Source: Deltaproteobacteria bacterium
GTDB lineage: Bacteria; Desulfobacterota; Binatia; Binatales; Binataceae
Direction: 5' to 3'
Assembly (NCBI GenBank): GCA_021831785.1
Contig: JAKBMB010000002.1
Coordinates: 1-47,587 of the forward strand
Length of the DNA stretch: 47,587 bases
The notes beneath the pieces are model-generated. The model made no database searches, was not told the origin of the DNA, and saw only the letters and a list, made by a program, of their open reading frames with translations. Within the stretch, counting starts at the first letter, position 1; each line of letters starts with the position of its first letter. A program made the position numbers and the translations under genes. Below, piece after piece: positions 9,306-19,043 of this stretch.

Positions 9306-10226
9306 GTGAGGAGCTTTTCACGCTCGCGCCCTCGTCTGAGCCCGTTTGCGGCATTGGGCCGCCTGCTGACCGGGGCGCTGATCCGGTTTTTGACCAAGCC
9401 GGTCAAGCAGTATCAGATGAAGTTTCCGGTGGACGTGGCGCGGCTGAAGCGCCATATCTGCAAGGGCGACGTGGTGCTGGTAGAGGGCAATGAACGGATT
9501 AGCGAGATCATCAAGTACCTCACGCAGAGTTCGTGGTCGCATGCCGCACTGTACGTCGGTGACGAGCCGCTAAAGCGCCACGCGGACCGGGGCCGTAAGC
9601 TCGTCGAGCTGTACGGCGCCGAGGCGCAACACATGCTGGTCGAGGCTTTGGCCGAGGACGGCGTGGTGCTCGCGCCGCTGATCAAGTACCAGAGCTTCAA
9701 CATTCGGGTGTGCCGGCCGTATAATTTAGCGCGCCGCGACCTCGAACGGCTGCTGGAGCAAGCGCTAGCCGAAGTGGGCCATCAGTACGACCTTAAGAAT
9801 ATCCTCGACTTGGCGCGTTACTTCTTCCCGTTCACAGTGTTGCCGCGTCGCTGGCAGCGCGAGGCTTTTAACTTAGGCAGCGGCGAGCCGACGCGCGTGA
9901 TGTGCTCCAGCATGATAGCCGCGTTGTTCCGCGCAATTAAGTTTCCGGTGGTTCCGCGCGTGGAGCCGTTTGATGGACCGCGAGAAGGCCGGCGCGGCCT
10001 GCGCGGCAGTTTGCGAAGATTGCTCGGTCGGGCGCAGGCTCACGAGCCCTGGCTCTTCAGAGCGACGCCGCCGACACTGATCAGTCCGCGGGATTTCGAT
10101 CTTTCGCCCTACTTTGAGATCGTCAAATTCAACATCGTTGAAGAATCGAAATTCGACTACAGGCGCATCGCGTGGGCCGATGGGCCCGAGGTCGACGCGA
10201 AGGCCAAAACCAATGGCACAGCGTAA
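9306..10226 (+). CDS. YiiX/YebB-like permuted NlpC/P60 (papain-like) cysteine hydrolase
   Basis: About 306 residues from GTG 9306 (GAGAGG upstream); an ATG at 9237 would lengthen it by 23 residues. It opens with a basic segment followed by a weakly hydrophobic stretch. The circularly permuted NlpC/P60 fold is indicated by KGDVVLVEGNERISEIIKYL, then SSWSHAALYVGDE with the catalytic His, LVEALAEDGVV, and later TRVMCSSMIAALF with the catalytic Cys. Related proteins (YiiX, YaeF, BcrC-like lipid-handling proteins) act on peptide or lipid-linked amide bonds in the envelope; the substrate here is unknown. The C-terminal part DLSPYFEIVKFNIVE is typical of the longer subgroup. It is likely membrane-associated. 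Confidence 0.75.
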   Translation: MRSFSRSRPRLSPFAALGRLLTGALIRFLTKPVKQYQMKFPVDVARLKRHICKGDVVLVEGNERISEIIKYLTQSSWSHAALYVGDEPLKRHADRGRKLVELYGAEAQHMLVEALAEDGVVLAPLIKYQSFNIRVCRPYNLARRDLERLLEQALAEVGHQYDLKNILDLARYFFPFTVLPRRWQREAFNLGSGEPTRVMCSSMIAALFRAIKFPVVPRVEPFDGPREGRRGLRGSLRRLLGRAQAHEPWLFRATPPTLISPRDFDLSPYFEIVKFNIVEESKFDYRRIAWADGPEVDAKAKTNGTA

Positions 10227-10299
10227 ATGATCGCGCGGCTCGGAGTCGTTTGCCATGTTGCACCAAAGGCAGCGGCGGGCTCGCGTTGCGAGGGGTTCT

Positions 10300-10575
10300 A
10301 TGAATGAGAAAGGCGCAGCCGTCGGGCGCGAGACGCTGGAACGCAGGATTGCTAAGATCCTTCATCGCCACTGCAACTTCGGCTGGGCGCACTACTACAT
10401 TCCGAGCGAGAAGTTTCCGAGCCTGATCGAGGAGCTGGCGGGCTTGCTCGCTCCGCAGGGGGAGGCTACTTCGGACGAAGTCGTGCGCTGCTTGCTGGGC
10501 CTTCGACGGGTCTCATCGGAGCAGGAACGCGCGGACAAGCTGCTAAAAGAGTTCGCCATCTCGCGCCGGAGCTGA
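10300..10575 (+). CDS. Small conserved-looking hypothetical protein
   Basis: A 91-residue, mostly helical, charged protein from ATG 10300 (GAGGGG six bases upstream); no family was recognised. The middle, CNFGWAHYYIPSEKFPSLIE, contains aromatic and His residues that could be a functional patch. No signal peptide or membrane segment. It follows the YiiX-like gene by 73 bases on the same strand and precedes the nitroreductase; neither neighbour suggests a function. Confidence 0.55.
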   Translation: MNEKGAAVGRETLERRIAKILHRHCNFGWAHYYIPSEKFPSLIEELAGLLAPQGEATSDEVVRCLLGLRRVSSEQERADKLLKEFAISRRS

Positions 10576-10703
10576 GCGGTGGTGGCCATGGCTTTGGCTG
10601 CTTGGTTAGCATACCCCCGCGCCGGGCAATCAGGAGCGGTCTTGCAAACGCGCGGCGGCGCGGCCATGACGGCGCGCAATAGTCTTACCGGCAGAGATGA
10701 ATC

Positions 10704-11222
10704 GTGGATGCTTTAAGCGCAATTCTCGGCCGCACGGCGGCGCGCGAGTTCTTGAGTCAGCCGGTGGAACTGGCGCAATTGGTTAAGATTGCCGATGCCG
10801 GACGTCACGCCATGAGCGCGCGCAATCTGCAACCCTGGCATTTCATCATTGTGCGCGAGCGCGAAACGCTGCACGAGCTCGGCGCCCTGTGCCTGACTGG
10901 GCGGTTTGTCGCCGACGCGCCCAGCGCGATTGTGGTGCTCAAGGACAGAAACAACGCGCGCTGGGCGGACAACGATTGCGCCCAGGCGGTGCAGAACATG
11001 GCCAACGCCGCGTGGGCGATGGGGCTGGGCACATGCTGGGTGGGCAATTTCGAAGGCGATAAAATAGCCGCGATTCTCGGTGTGGTCGAGCCCTGGGCAG
11101 TGTTCACGGTGCTGCCTTTTGGGCGCCCGGCGCCGAGCCGGCGAGAGTCTTCGACCCAGCGCTTGCGGCCGCGCGCGCAGACCGTGGACTTGGAGCGGTT
11201 CGGCCGCCCTGTGAATGGCTAG
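10704..11222 (+). CDS. Nitroreductase-family FMN oxidoreductase
   Basis: A 172-residue protein of the nitroreductase fold, FMN-dependent and normally dimeric, reducing nitro compounds, quinones or similar acceptors with NAD(P)H. Family signs are the N-terminal RTAAREFLSQPV block (FMN phosphate-binding arginines), SARNLQPWHFIIV, and AMGLGTCWVGNFEG near the flavin. It is shorter than classical NfsB (about 215 residues) and matches the compact clade. The start is GTG 10704. The physiological substrate cannot be predicted. It is followed by a 292-base gap without a gene. Confidence 0.85.
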   Translation: MDALSAILGRTAAREFLSQPVELAQLVKIADAGRHAMSARNLQPWHFIIVRERETLHELGALCLTGRFVADAPSAIVVLKDRNNARWADNDCAQAVQNMANAAWAMGLGTCWVGNFEGDKIAAILGVVEPWAVFTVLPFGRPAPSRRESSTQRLRPRAQTVDLERFGRPVNG

Positions 11223-11514
11223 CACGCGCCGTCCACGCCGGCGCGCCGAGACCGTCTTGCTAGCAGAACGAAAGGCGCTGGCTGGGGGGCTTGGGGGTGT
11301 ACGGCGGGTTGGTGTCGTTGATGGGACGCGATGTTGGATTAATCGCGGCGAAGCGAAATGCTAGATTACGAATGTGCCGTTGCGCCAGGTCGCGCGCCGC
11401 GCCCGCCGGTTGCCTGTCGCGCGAGGTCAGACGGATCGTGCGCGATGCGAGGTGCGCGGCGTGCGAGCCGTCGCGAGGCGCCAAGATTAGGCGGCGGCCA
11501 AGGAGGATTCTAGG

Positions 11515-11946
11515 ATGGCAATTGAGCAGCTTGAGCCCGCGCAGGCGCATCTGGTGTTGGAGGAAACTCCGGACGCCGTGTACCTTGACGTGCGCACCGA
11601 GGAAGAGTTCGAACGTGGCCATCCGGTGCACGCGGTCAACGTCCCGGTTATTTTTATCAAGGGGCCCGGTCAGACAGAACATAACGCTGATTTTCTGGAA
11701 GTCGTCGTAAAGACGCACAGAAAGGAGCAAACGCTGATCGTCGGTTGCGCTGGCGGCGTGCGCTCGCAGTTGGCGTGCGAGATTCTCGAGCAGGCCGGCT
11801 TCCAGCGCTTGGCCAACGTCAAGGGCGGTTTCTCCGGCGCGCGCGACCAAAGCGGCGAAATCGTGGTCAAAGGATGGCGCGACATGGGCCTGCCGGTCAT
11901 CACCGAGGGTGTGACTTACGCGATGCTGCGCTTGAAGGCGCGATAA
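11515..11946 (+). CDS. Rhodanese-like sulfurtransferase
   Basis: A single-domain rhodanese of 143 residues. AVYLDVRTEEEFERGHPV is the conserved N-terminal block, and VGCAGGVRSQLACEILEQAG holds the active-site loop with catalytic Cys78 and the following CAGGVRS turn, so a persulfide carrier activity is likely intact. NVKGGFSGARD and KGWRDMGLPV are the C-terminal signature. A very strong ribosome site (AAGGAGG) precedes ATG 11515. It lies 55 bases before the adenosyltransferase gene, and a metallo-beta-lactamase hydrolase gene follows that. Rhodanese with an ETHE1/GloB-type hydrolase is a common sulfur-handling pairing. Confidence 0.9.
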   Translation: MAIEQLEPAQAHLVLEETPDAVYLDVRTEEEFERGHPVHAVNVPVIFIKGPGQTEHNADFLEVVVKTHRKEQTLIVGCAGGVRSQLACEILEQAGFQRLANVKGGFSGARDQSGEIVVKGWRDMGLPVITEGVTYAMLRLKAR

Positions 11947-12001
11947 TGAATTTGATATTGGGCACGAGCTCGATACGCCCGCCGAGGTTTGAAGGCGGCC
12001 G

Positions 12002-12649
12002 ATGGCGATAAGGCTCACGCGCATCTATACGCGCAGTGGCGATAAGGGGCTGACCGGTCTGGTCGGGGGTGCGAGGGTGCCTAAGGACAGCCCGCGGCTT
12101 GAAGCCTACGGCACGATCGACGAACTTAACGCCGTCGTGGGCATGGCGCGCACGCTTGTGCCGGAGTTTCGCGAGCGCCTCGGCGACAAATACGACTGGT
12201 ACGCCGAAATGTTGCGGCGGCTTCAGAACGAGCTTTTCGACGTCGGCAGCGAGTTAGCAACGCCGCTGACCCTGGACTATCCCGGGCGCCATCGGATGGG
12301 GGCGCAGGAAGTCGCCAGGTTGGAGGAAGAGATCGATCGGATGCAGGAGGAGTTGGAGCCACTCGACTCGTTTACGCTTCCGGGCGGCGGCCGGTTAAAC
12401 GCGGTGCTCCATCTGGCGCGCACCGTATGCCGGCGAGCAGAGCGCGTGTCCTGGGCGCTGCGGCGCGTGGAGGAGATCAACGATCAGCTCCTGGCCTACG
12501 TCAACCGTCTGAGCGACCACCTGTTTGTTCAGTCGCGCTGGGTCGCAAAACGGCTGGGCGAGCCGGAGTTCTTGTGGGAACGGGGTTTGCGCGCGGACCC
12601 GAAGACCGCGCGTGAGGCGCGCCGCAAAATGGAGCGCAAGCCAGACTAG
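12002..12649 (+). CDS. Cob(I)yrinic acid a,c-diamide / cob(I)alamin adenosyltransferase, PduO type
   Basis: A 215-residue ATP:cob(I)alamin adenosyltransferase of the PduO family, making adenosylcobalamin from ATP and reduced corrinoid. The ATP-binding N-terminus is IYTRSGDKGLTGLVGG, followed by EAYGTIDELNAVVGMA. The C-terminal helices carry FTLPGGGRLNAVLHLARTVCRRAER and the NRLSDHLFVQSR motif, the hallmark of the trimeric PduO fold. A short charged tail follows. ATG 12002 is preceded by GAAGG. It supplies cofactor for B12-dependent mutases; none is encoded nearby. Confidence 0.94.
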   Translation: MAIRLTRIYTRSGDKGLTGLVGGARVPKDSPRLEAYGTIDELNAVVGMARTLVPEFRERLGDKYDWYAEMLRRLQNELFDVGSELATPLTLDYPGRHRMGAQEVARLEEEIDRMQEELEPLDSFTLPGGGRLNAVLHLARTVCRRAERVSWALRRVEEINDQLLAYVNRLSDHLFVQSRWVAKRLGEPEFLWERGLRADPKTAREARRKMERKPD

Positions 12650-12683
12650 AGCGCGCAGCCGCGCGGCGAGTAAATGGCATCCG

Positions 12684-13379
12684 ATGGACGTTCAAGACAA
12701 CAGTGATCTGCGTCAACTCTTGCTCGGCCCGATGGCCAACTACGTCTACCTGTTGGGCGACCCGGTCACGCGCAAGGCGGCCCTGGTCGACCCGGCGTGG
12801 GACGTAACGCAGGTGCTGCAGACGCTCGAGGCCGGCGGGTACGAAGTCGAAAAAATCCTGATCACCCACTATCATCCCGATCATCTGGGCGGCGAACTGA
12901 TGGGCCAGAAGATAGAGGGGACGGTTCAATTACTGGCCAGGATAAAGGCCAAGGTGTATGTCAACAAGGCCGAGGTGCCGTGGGTCAAGCGGGTCGCCGG
13001 ACTCTCGGATTCGGACCTGGTCGCGGTCGAGAGCGGAGATGAAACCGCGGTGGGGAATCTTAGGATCAAGTTTATTCATACGCCCGGCCACACGCCGGGC
13101 TCGCAATGCTTTCTGGTGGGGAAGCGGTTGATTTCGGGCGATACCCTGTTTATCGGCTCTTGTGGACGAGTGGATTTGCCGGGGTCCGACCCGGAGCAGA
13201 TGTACTATAGCCTCAACCAGAAGCTGCGCAATCTCGATGAGGACACGGCCGTTTATCCCGGCCACGCGTACGCGCCGGAGGCCAGTTCCACGATCGGTAG
13301 GGAAAAGCGCGAGAATCCTTACATGCGGTTTCCTTCACTCGATGAGTTCCTGCGCGCGATGGGTTACGGCCGGCGCTGA
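12684..13379 (+). CDS. Metallo-beta-lactamase-fold hydrolase (GloB/ETHE1-like)
   Basis: A 231-residue hydrolase with a di-metal centre: THYHPDHLGG is the HxHxDH motif, HTPGHTPGS supplies the next His, SGDTLF the bridging Asp and YPGHAY the final His. It resembles hydroxyacylglutathione hydrolases and persulfide dioxygenases. The insertion after DHLGG that mentions two Lys-rich helices (residues about 75-110) makes it longer in the middle than GloB. The assignment between thioester hydrolase and sulfur dioxygenase is open; proximity to a rhodanese tilts slightly to sulfur metabolism. ATG 12684 follows the adenosyltransferase stop by 34 bases. Confidence 0.88.
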   Translation: MDVQDNSDLRQLLLGPMANYVYLLGDPVTRKAALVDPAWDVTQVLQTLEAGGYEVEKILITHYHPDHLGGELMGQKIEGTVQLLARIKAKVYVNKAEVPWVKRVAGLSDSDLVAVESGDETAVGNLRIKFIHTPGHTPGSQCFLVGKRLISGDTLFIGSCGRVDLPGSDPEQMYYSLNQKLRNLDEDTAVYPGHAYAPEASSTIGREKRENPYMRFPSLDEFLRAMGYGRR

Positions 13380-13763
13380 CCCGCTGACCGGGGCGCGGGG
13401 CGCGCGCCGGCGGCCCGGCAACGGCAATCATCACCGCAGGATACCGTTTAAGGCATGTCGGCATGAAAGCTAAGAGGCCGAAGCTGGGGAGCTCGCGCGG
13501 CCACCGTTTGCGGCCCAGGACGGCGACATCGGAGCGCAGGAGGGCCGCCGAGGTCCCTGGCCGGCGCCGTTTCCTCGCCATCGAAGCGAAAGCCGAAAAC
13601 AGTCCTTGTGCTCGCGCCGAGTTCGCGCGATTCTTCCTGCGCCGAAGCGGGCGCCCCCGCGTCACTCCGACGCGCGGCCCTGATGGGGAGAATGTCGGAG
13701 AAAAAAGGGCAACTTTTGACCGGGTGCTTGGAGCGTTGGCGCGCGGGTCTTGATTCATCAAGT
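13380..13763 (+). other. Intergenic region upstream of the lipase gene
   Basis: About 380 bases. Open frames pass through it on both strands, but their Arg/Ala/Pro-rich, motif-free translations look like GC-rich chance frames. The lipase frame is open from 13608, so the gene may begin earlier than 13764. No clear promoter was found. Confidence 0.4.
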
Positions 13764-15368
13764 ATGGGGCTGCGGGGAGTTGTTGTGGAGGGACCGGAAG
13801 GGGAAAGCCGAGCGCGCCGCGGACGCTGTGCGCCGCGTTCTCGATGCGCGTCGGTGTTGGGCGCGCTGATTCTGTGCGTTGCTTTGATCGGATGGTGCGG
13901 GAGCGCGAGGGCCGCTTCATACACGGTCTCCGATCCGGTGCCGTTGCTGCTCGAGGGCCCCAGCGTCACGACCGATGTCGCGAAACTCGCCGAAGGCGGG
14001 CGCCTGGTCGAAGGTGTCGCGGCTGACGGCGTGAGCGAGGTGGTAATCAGCATTGGCGCAAGCGCGGCCGGCCAAGAGTTCACCTTTCAGGTTCTCGACG
14101 ACGGCGGCCAGCCCAGTACTTCGCCCAGCGAGGACGGCGCGCTAGGGGCCGTCGGCGACAAGACTTTCACCCAGAGCAGCGTCGCCGTGAACTCTGTGAC
14201 GACGCCGCAGGGGCCTCTCGCGTTCGTCATCTACCAGGCCCCTCTCGACTTCGCGCGGCCCTCAGGCGCCGACGACAAGGCCTACCAACGTTCAGTCTCG
14301 GTTCGTTGGCAGGTGAGCGGCGCCGCGCAATCGGGAACCGTTCCGATAACGGTGATTCGGGCGCCGCTGGTTCTGGTCCACGGGCTTTGGGGATCGGCCA
14401 GCGACTGGGACGACTTTACGCCCCTCATCAACGACCAGCGCTTTTCGGTGAGGCGCGCGGATTATTCGTTTTATGTCGGCCTGGGACTGGCCAGCACGAC
14501 GCCGTCCTATGACACAGTATCGATTGCGCGCGCCAACAGCCTGGGCTTTTACTACAATGCCGGGCAGGTGGCGCAACAGATCGATTCATTCGTCGATTCG
14601 TTCAAGCATCGCCACAATCCGGCCAGCCTGGACGTGGCTGCGGTCGAGGCCGACGTCGTTGGCCATAGCATGGGCGGCGATGTGACGCGCACGATGCTGC
14701 TGCTGGCCGGCTTCGGGAGCGATCGGACTTTTGGCCAGGGCAACGTCCACAAGCTGATCACGGTTGACACTCCCCATCTGGGCTCGCCGCTGGCGATCGA
14801 TCTTCTGCAAGGCGGCAACCAATGCGTGCGCAACACGCTCGCGACCGGCGGCATGTATTCGTTCCTCGATGTGACGACCTTGTTGACGAACATCGAGATT
14901 AGCGGCGCGATCGGCGATCTGCGCGGCAACCAAGACGGTGGGGAGTTGAGTCCGGCGCTCCGCGCTTTGCTGCCGGACTCAACCATCCCGCTCCAGGTCC
15001 CGCATCTGCTGCCGACCGCGTACATGGCCGGGCTGATGAGCCAAGCTCAGCTCGAAGGGCTCAACGACCCGCCGTATCTGGTTGACACCATCCGGTACTG
15101 GTGCAAGGGCGACTTCGTGGCCGACAACCTGACGGCGCAAGGATGGCCCAGGGTCGTTGGAGCCCAAAGCGACGCCATTGTCCCGCTGCTCAGCGAAGTC
15201 AATCGCGGCACCGCCTTCTCGACGGTAACCGCGGTTCATAGCCCGGGCATCGAGGATTTGGGGTTTCTGCCGCCCAGCGCGCTCGATTCGTCGACCGACA
15301 ATCCCGTCACCGCAATCACTCTGCTCAATATCTGGGTTAAGGATTCGCCTTATGTCGAGTTGCGCTGA
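13764..15368 (+). CDS. Secreted alpha/beta-hydrolase (lipase/esterase)
   Basis: An exported hydrolase of about 534 residues. A signal peptide ending SARA precedes a beta-rich N-terminal domain (roughly residues 50-195). The alpha/beta-hydrolase domain follows: LVLVHGLWGSASDW (oxyanion-hole loop), VVGHSMGGDVT with the nucleophile Ser in GxSxG, TVDTPHLGSPLA, a likely acid in GAQSDAIVP and a likely His in TAVHSPG. The catalytic triad therefore looks complete. This is the lipase-like group that acts on esters outside the cell. ATG 13764 was chosen since it gives a sensible signal peptide; the frame extends upstream to 13608. Its last 17 bases overlap the start of the next gene, so the two are probably translationally coupled. 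Confidence 0.85.
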   Translation: MGLRGVVVEGPEGESRARRGRCAPRSRCASVLGALILCVALIGWCGSARAASYTVSDPVPLLLEGPSVTTDVAKLAEGGRLVEGVAADGVSEVVISIGASAAGQEFTFQVLDDGGQPSTSPSEDGALGAVGDKTFTQSSVAVNSVTTPQGPLAFVIYQAPLDFARPSGADDKAYQRSVSVRWQVSGAAQSGTVPITVIRAPLVLVHGLWGSASDWDDFTPLINDQRFSVRRADYSFYVGLGLASTTPSYDTVSIARANSLGFYYNAGQVAQQIDSFVDSFKHRHNPASLDVAAVEADVVGHSMGGDVTRTMLLLAGFGSDRTFGQGNVHKLITVDTPHLGSPLAIDLLQGGNQCVRNTLATGGMYSFLDVTTLLTNIEISGAIGDLRGNQDGGELSPALRALLPDSTIPLQVPHLLPTAYMAGLMSQAQLEGLNDPPYLVDTIRYWCKGDFVADNLTAQGWPRVVGAQSDAIVPLLSEVNRGTAFSTVTAVHSPGIEDLGFLPPSALDSSTDNPVTAITLLNIWVKDSPYVELR

Positions 15369-16437
15369 GCGCCGCGGAAATAGGCAGGCGGTAGGCCCGC
15401 GAGTGCCGCCTCGGCTGGGGAAGCTTTTTGCGGCGCTCGCAATAATGGCATCGTTCACTCTGGGCGCGGACTACCGCGGCGGCGAAGGGAAGACGCCTCT
15501 TGGGAGAACGTCAGAGGCGCCTTCTATAACCATCACTTCGCCAGCCAACGGCAGTACGGTTTCAGCGGGTGAGACCGTTAGCGTCACGCTCAGCGTCGTA
15601 CAGCCTGGGGCTTTCACGCGGGGAATCTCGGTAATCGGGGAAGGTAGGCTGGGCGCGGCGCCGGTCAAGAGCAGCCCGCCCTTCACCTTCGCGCTGACGG
15701 TTCCATCGAATCTCCCGCCTGGCAACTATCAGCTTACCGCGTTGGGTTTTGGCGCGGCGCCCCGTCCGCTCGCGACCGCATCGATCACTCTCCACGTCGA
15801 GCCAAGTTCGGGTCTCCTCAGCTTGACGGCGCCTCCGGAAGGGTTGAGCTTCGAGGCGATCGGCGAGCAGCTTCCGCTCCGCGTCATCGGCGGAGCAGCG
15901 GGTGGTCAAGCGGTGAATCTGGCCGCGTCGTTCGCCGTGGGGCTGGTCTCCGCCGATTCAAGCGTGGCGACCGTCGACAGCCAGGGATTGGTGACCGCCG
16001 TGGGGCAGGGGCAGACGGCGATCAATCTGACGCTTAGCGGGCAGAGTGCCGGCTCGGTGCCGATCCGCGTGGTTGCGCCGGCGTTGATTCCTTCCGCAAC
16101 CAGCCTTGGCTTTGGTAATCAGGCCGTCGGAACGCGGAGTCAGGCCCAATCCTTTACCATACGCAACGCGCTCTCCTATCCGCTGCGCATACTGGCGGTG
16201 AGCTCGCCGGACGAATTTCCTGAAACCAGCGATTGCCTGGCGTTGTCGCCGATTCCCGCCGGGGGGTCGTGCGCGGTTCGCGTGGGGTTTGCGCCAAAGG
16301 CGCGCGGGCTTCGCAACGGCGCCGTAACCATCACCGACAGCGCCGTGATAGCGCCGACGCGGGTCTACTTAAGCGGCACCGGAACGCGGAAGGGGGCACG
16401 GTTCCCGGACCGAGATGCTGCGGGGCGATTGCCCTAG
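15352..16437 (+). CDS. Exported Ig-like / choice-of-anchor (ASH) domain protein
   Basis: A 361-residue protein with a signal segment (GKLFAALAIMASFTLGAD). Three beta-sandwich modules follow: an Ig-like domain near residues 57-148 (ITITSPANGSTVSAGETVSV), a BIG2-like domain near 152-242 (DSSVATVDSQGLVTAVGQG) and an ASH/choice-of-anchor D domain near 246-345 (LGFGNQAVGTRSQAQSFTI, FAPKARGLRNGAVTITD). No catalytic residues were found; such modules usually bind or scaffold extracellular partners or carbohydrate. The gene starts 17 bases inside the lipase coding sequence, so it probably works with that enzyme, for example as a partner or surface anchor. Confidence 0.85.
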   Translation: MSSCAERRGNRQAVGPRVPPRLGKLFAALAIMASFTLGADYRGGEGKTPLGRTSEAPSITITSPANGSTVSAGETVSVTLSVVQPGAFTRGISVIGEGRLGAAPVKSSPPFTFALTVPSNLPPGNYQLTALGFGAAPRPLATASITLHVEPSSGLLSLTAPPEGLSFEAIGEQLPLRVIGGAAGGQAVNLAASFAVGLVSADSSVATVDSQGLVTAVGQGQTAINLTLSGQSAGSVPIRVVAPALIPSATSLGFGNQAVGTRSQAQSFTIRNALSYPLRILAVSSPDEFPETSDCLALSPIPAGGSCAVRVGFAPKARGLRNGAVTITDSAVIAPTRVYLSGTGTRKGARFPDRDAAGRLP

Positions 16438-16533
16438 CGGCTGCGTCGCAAATTTTTCCCGTCCAAGATGAGCACGCAGCCGAAGTAGCTTGAGCCGGAG
16501 AGCTTTCTTAGCGGGAGGCGGACAGTCCGCTAG

Positions 16534-18564
<2,031 letters not shown>

Positions 18565-18619
18565 GGGATGAGGAGCGAGATATCGGCAAGCCGCCCGCGC
18601 GCCACCTGGGTGGCGAAAG

Positions 18620-18916
18620 ATGAAGACCGAAAAAACGCAAGCGCAACTAACGCGAGTTAGATTGCTGATTTCAGGGCGCGTGCAGGGCGTCGGCTTCCGC
18701 TTCGGCGCGGCTGAAGAGGCCCGTCGGCTCGGCCTGCGCGGATGGGCGAGAAATCTTCACGACGGCCGGGTGGAGATTGTCGCCGAAGGAAACCGCGACG
18801 TGCTCGAGGCGCTGCGCGCCTGGTCCCATCAAGGGCCGGTTACGGCGAGAGTGACGGAAGTCAGCGAGCAATGGCTCGAATTTCGCGGCGACCTTGCGAG
18901 CTTTGACGTGCGATGA
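18620..18916 (+). CDS. acyP: Acylphosphatase
   Basis: A 98-residue acylphosphatase hydrolysing carboxyl-phosphate bonds. The signature [19 protein letters not shown] supplies the catalytic Arg in the phosphate loop (G-R-V-Q-G-V-G-F-R), and [17 protein letters not shown] contains the catalytic Asn. It lies 55 bases after ligA on the same strand. The usual metabolic partner is unclear; acylphosphatases remove 1,3-bisphosphoglycerate, acetyl phosphate or carbamoyl phosphate. ATG 18620 with a moderate ribosome site (GGCGAAAG). Confidence 0.94.
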   Translation: MKTEKTQAQLTRVRLLISGRVQGVGFRFGAAEEARRLGLRGWARNLHDGRVEIVAEGNRDVLEALRAWSHQGPVTARVTEVSEQWLEFRGDLASFDVR

Positions 18917-18970
18917 TGCCCGCGCGGCGCCGTAATTGGGTGAAGCATTAGCGTTTTTCTCGTCGCAAGA

Positions 18971-18999
18971 TTGATGTAAAATTGTTTACGGCATATGCG
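18971..18999 (+). promoter_or_regulatory. korAB promoter region with operator-like dyad
   Basis: GTAAA (18976-18980) and TTTAC (18985-18989) form a perfect dyad with a four-base centre, and TTGATG (18971-18976) followed 17 bases later by TATGCG (18994-18999) is a weak promoter match. The dyad sits between the two, where a regulator could act. The region is the only AT-rich part of this intergenic space. Confidence 0.35.
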
Positions 19000-19043
19000 G
19001 TCTGTCGTGCCGCTGCCTAGCGCCAGGTAGGAGAAATTAGCTG

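Noticed and set aside
13448..14083. Long minus-strand frames opposite the lipase upstream region.
   Set aside because: Pro/Arg/Ser-rich shadows of GC-rich DNA without motifs.
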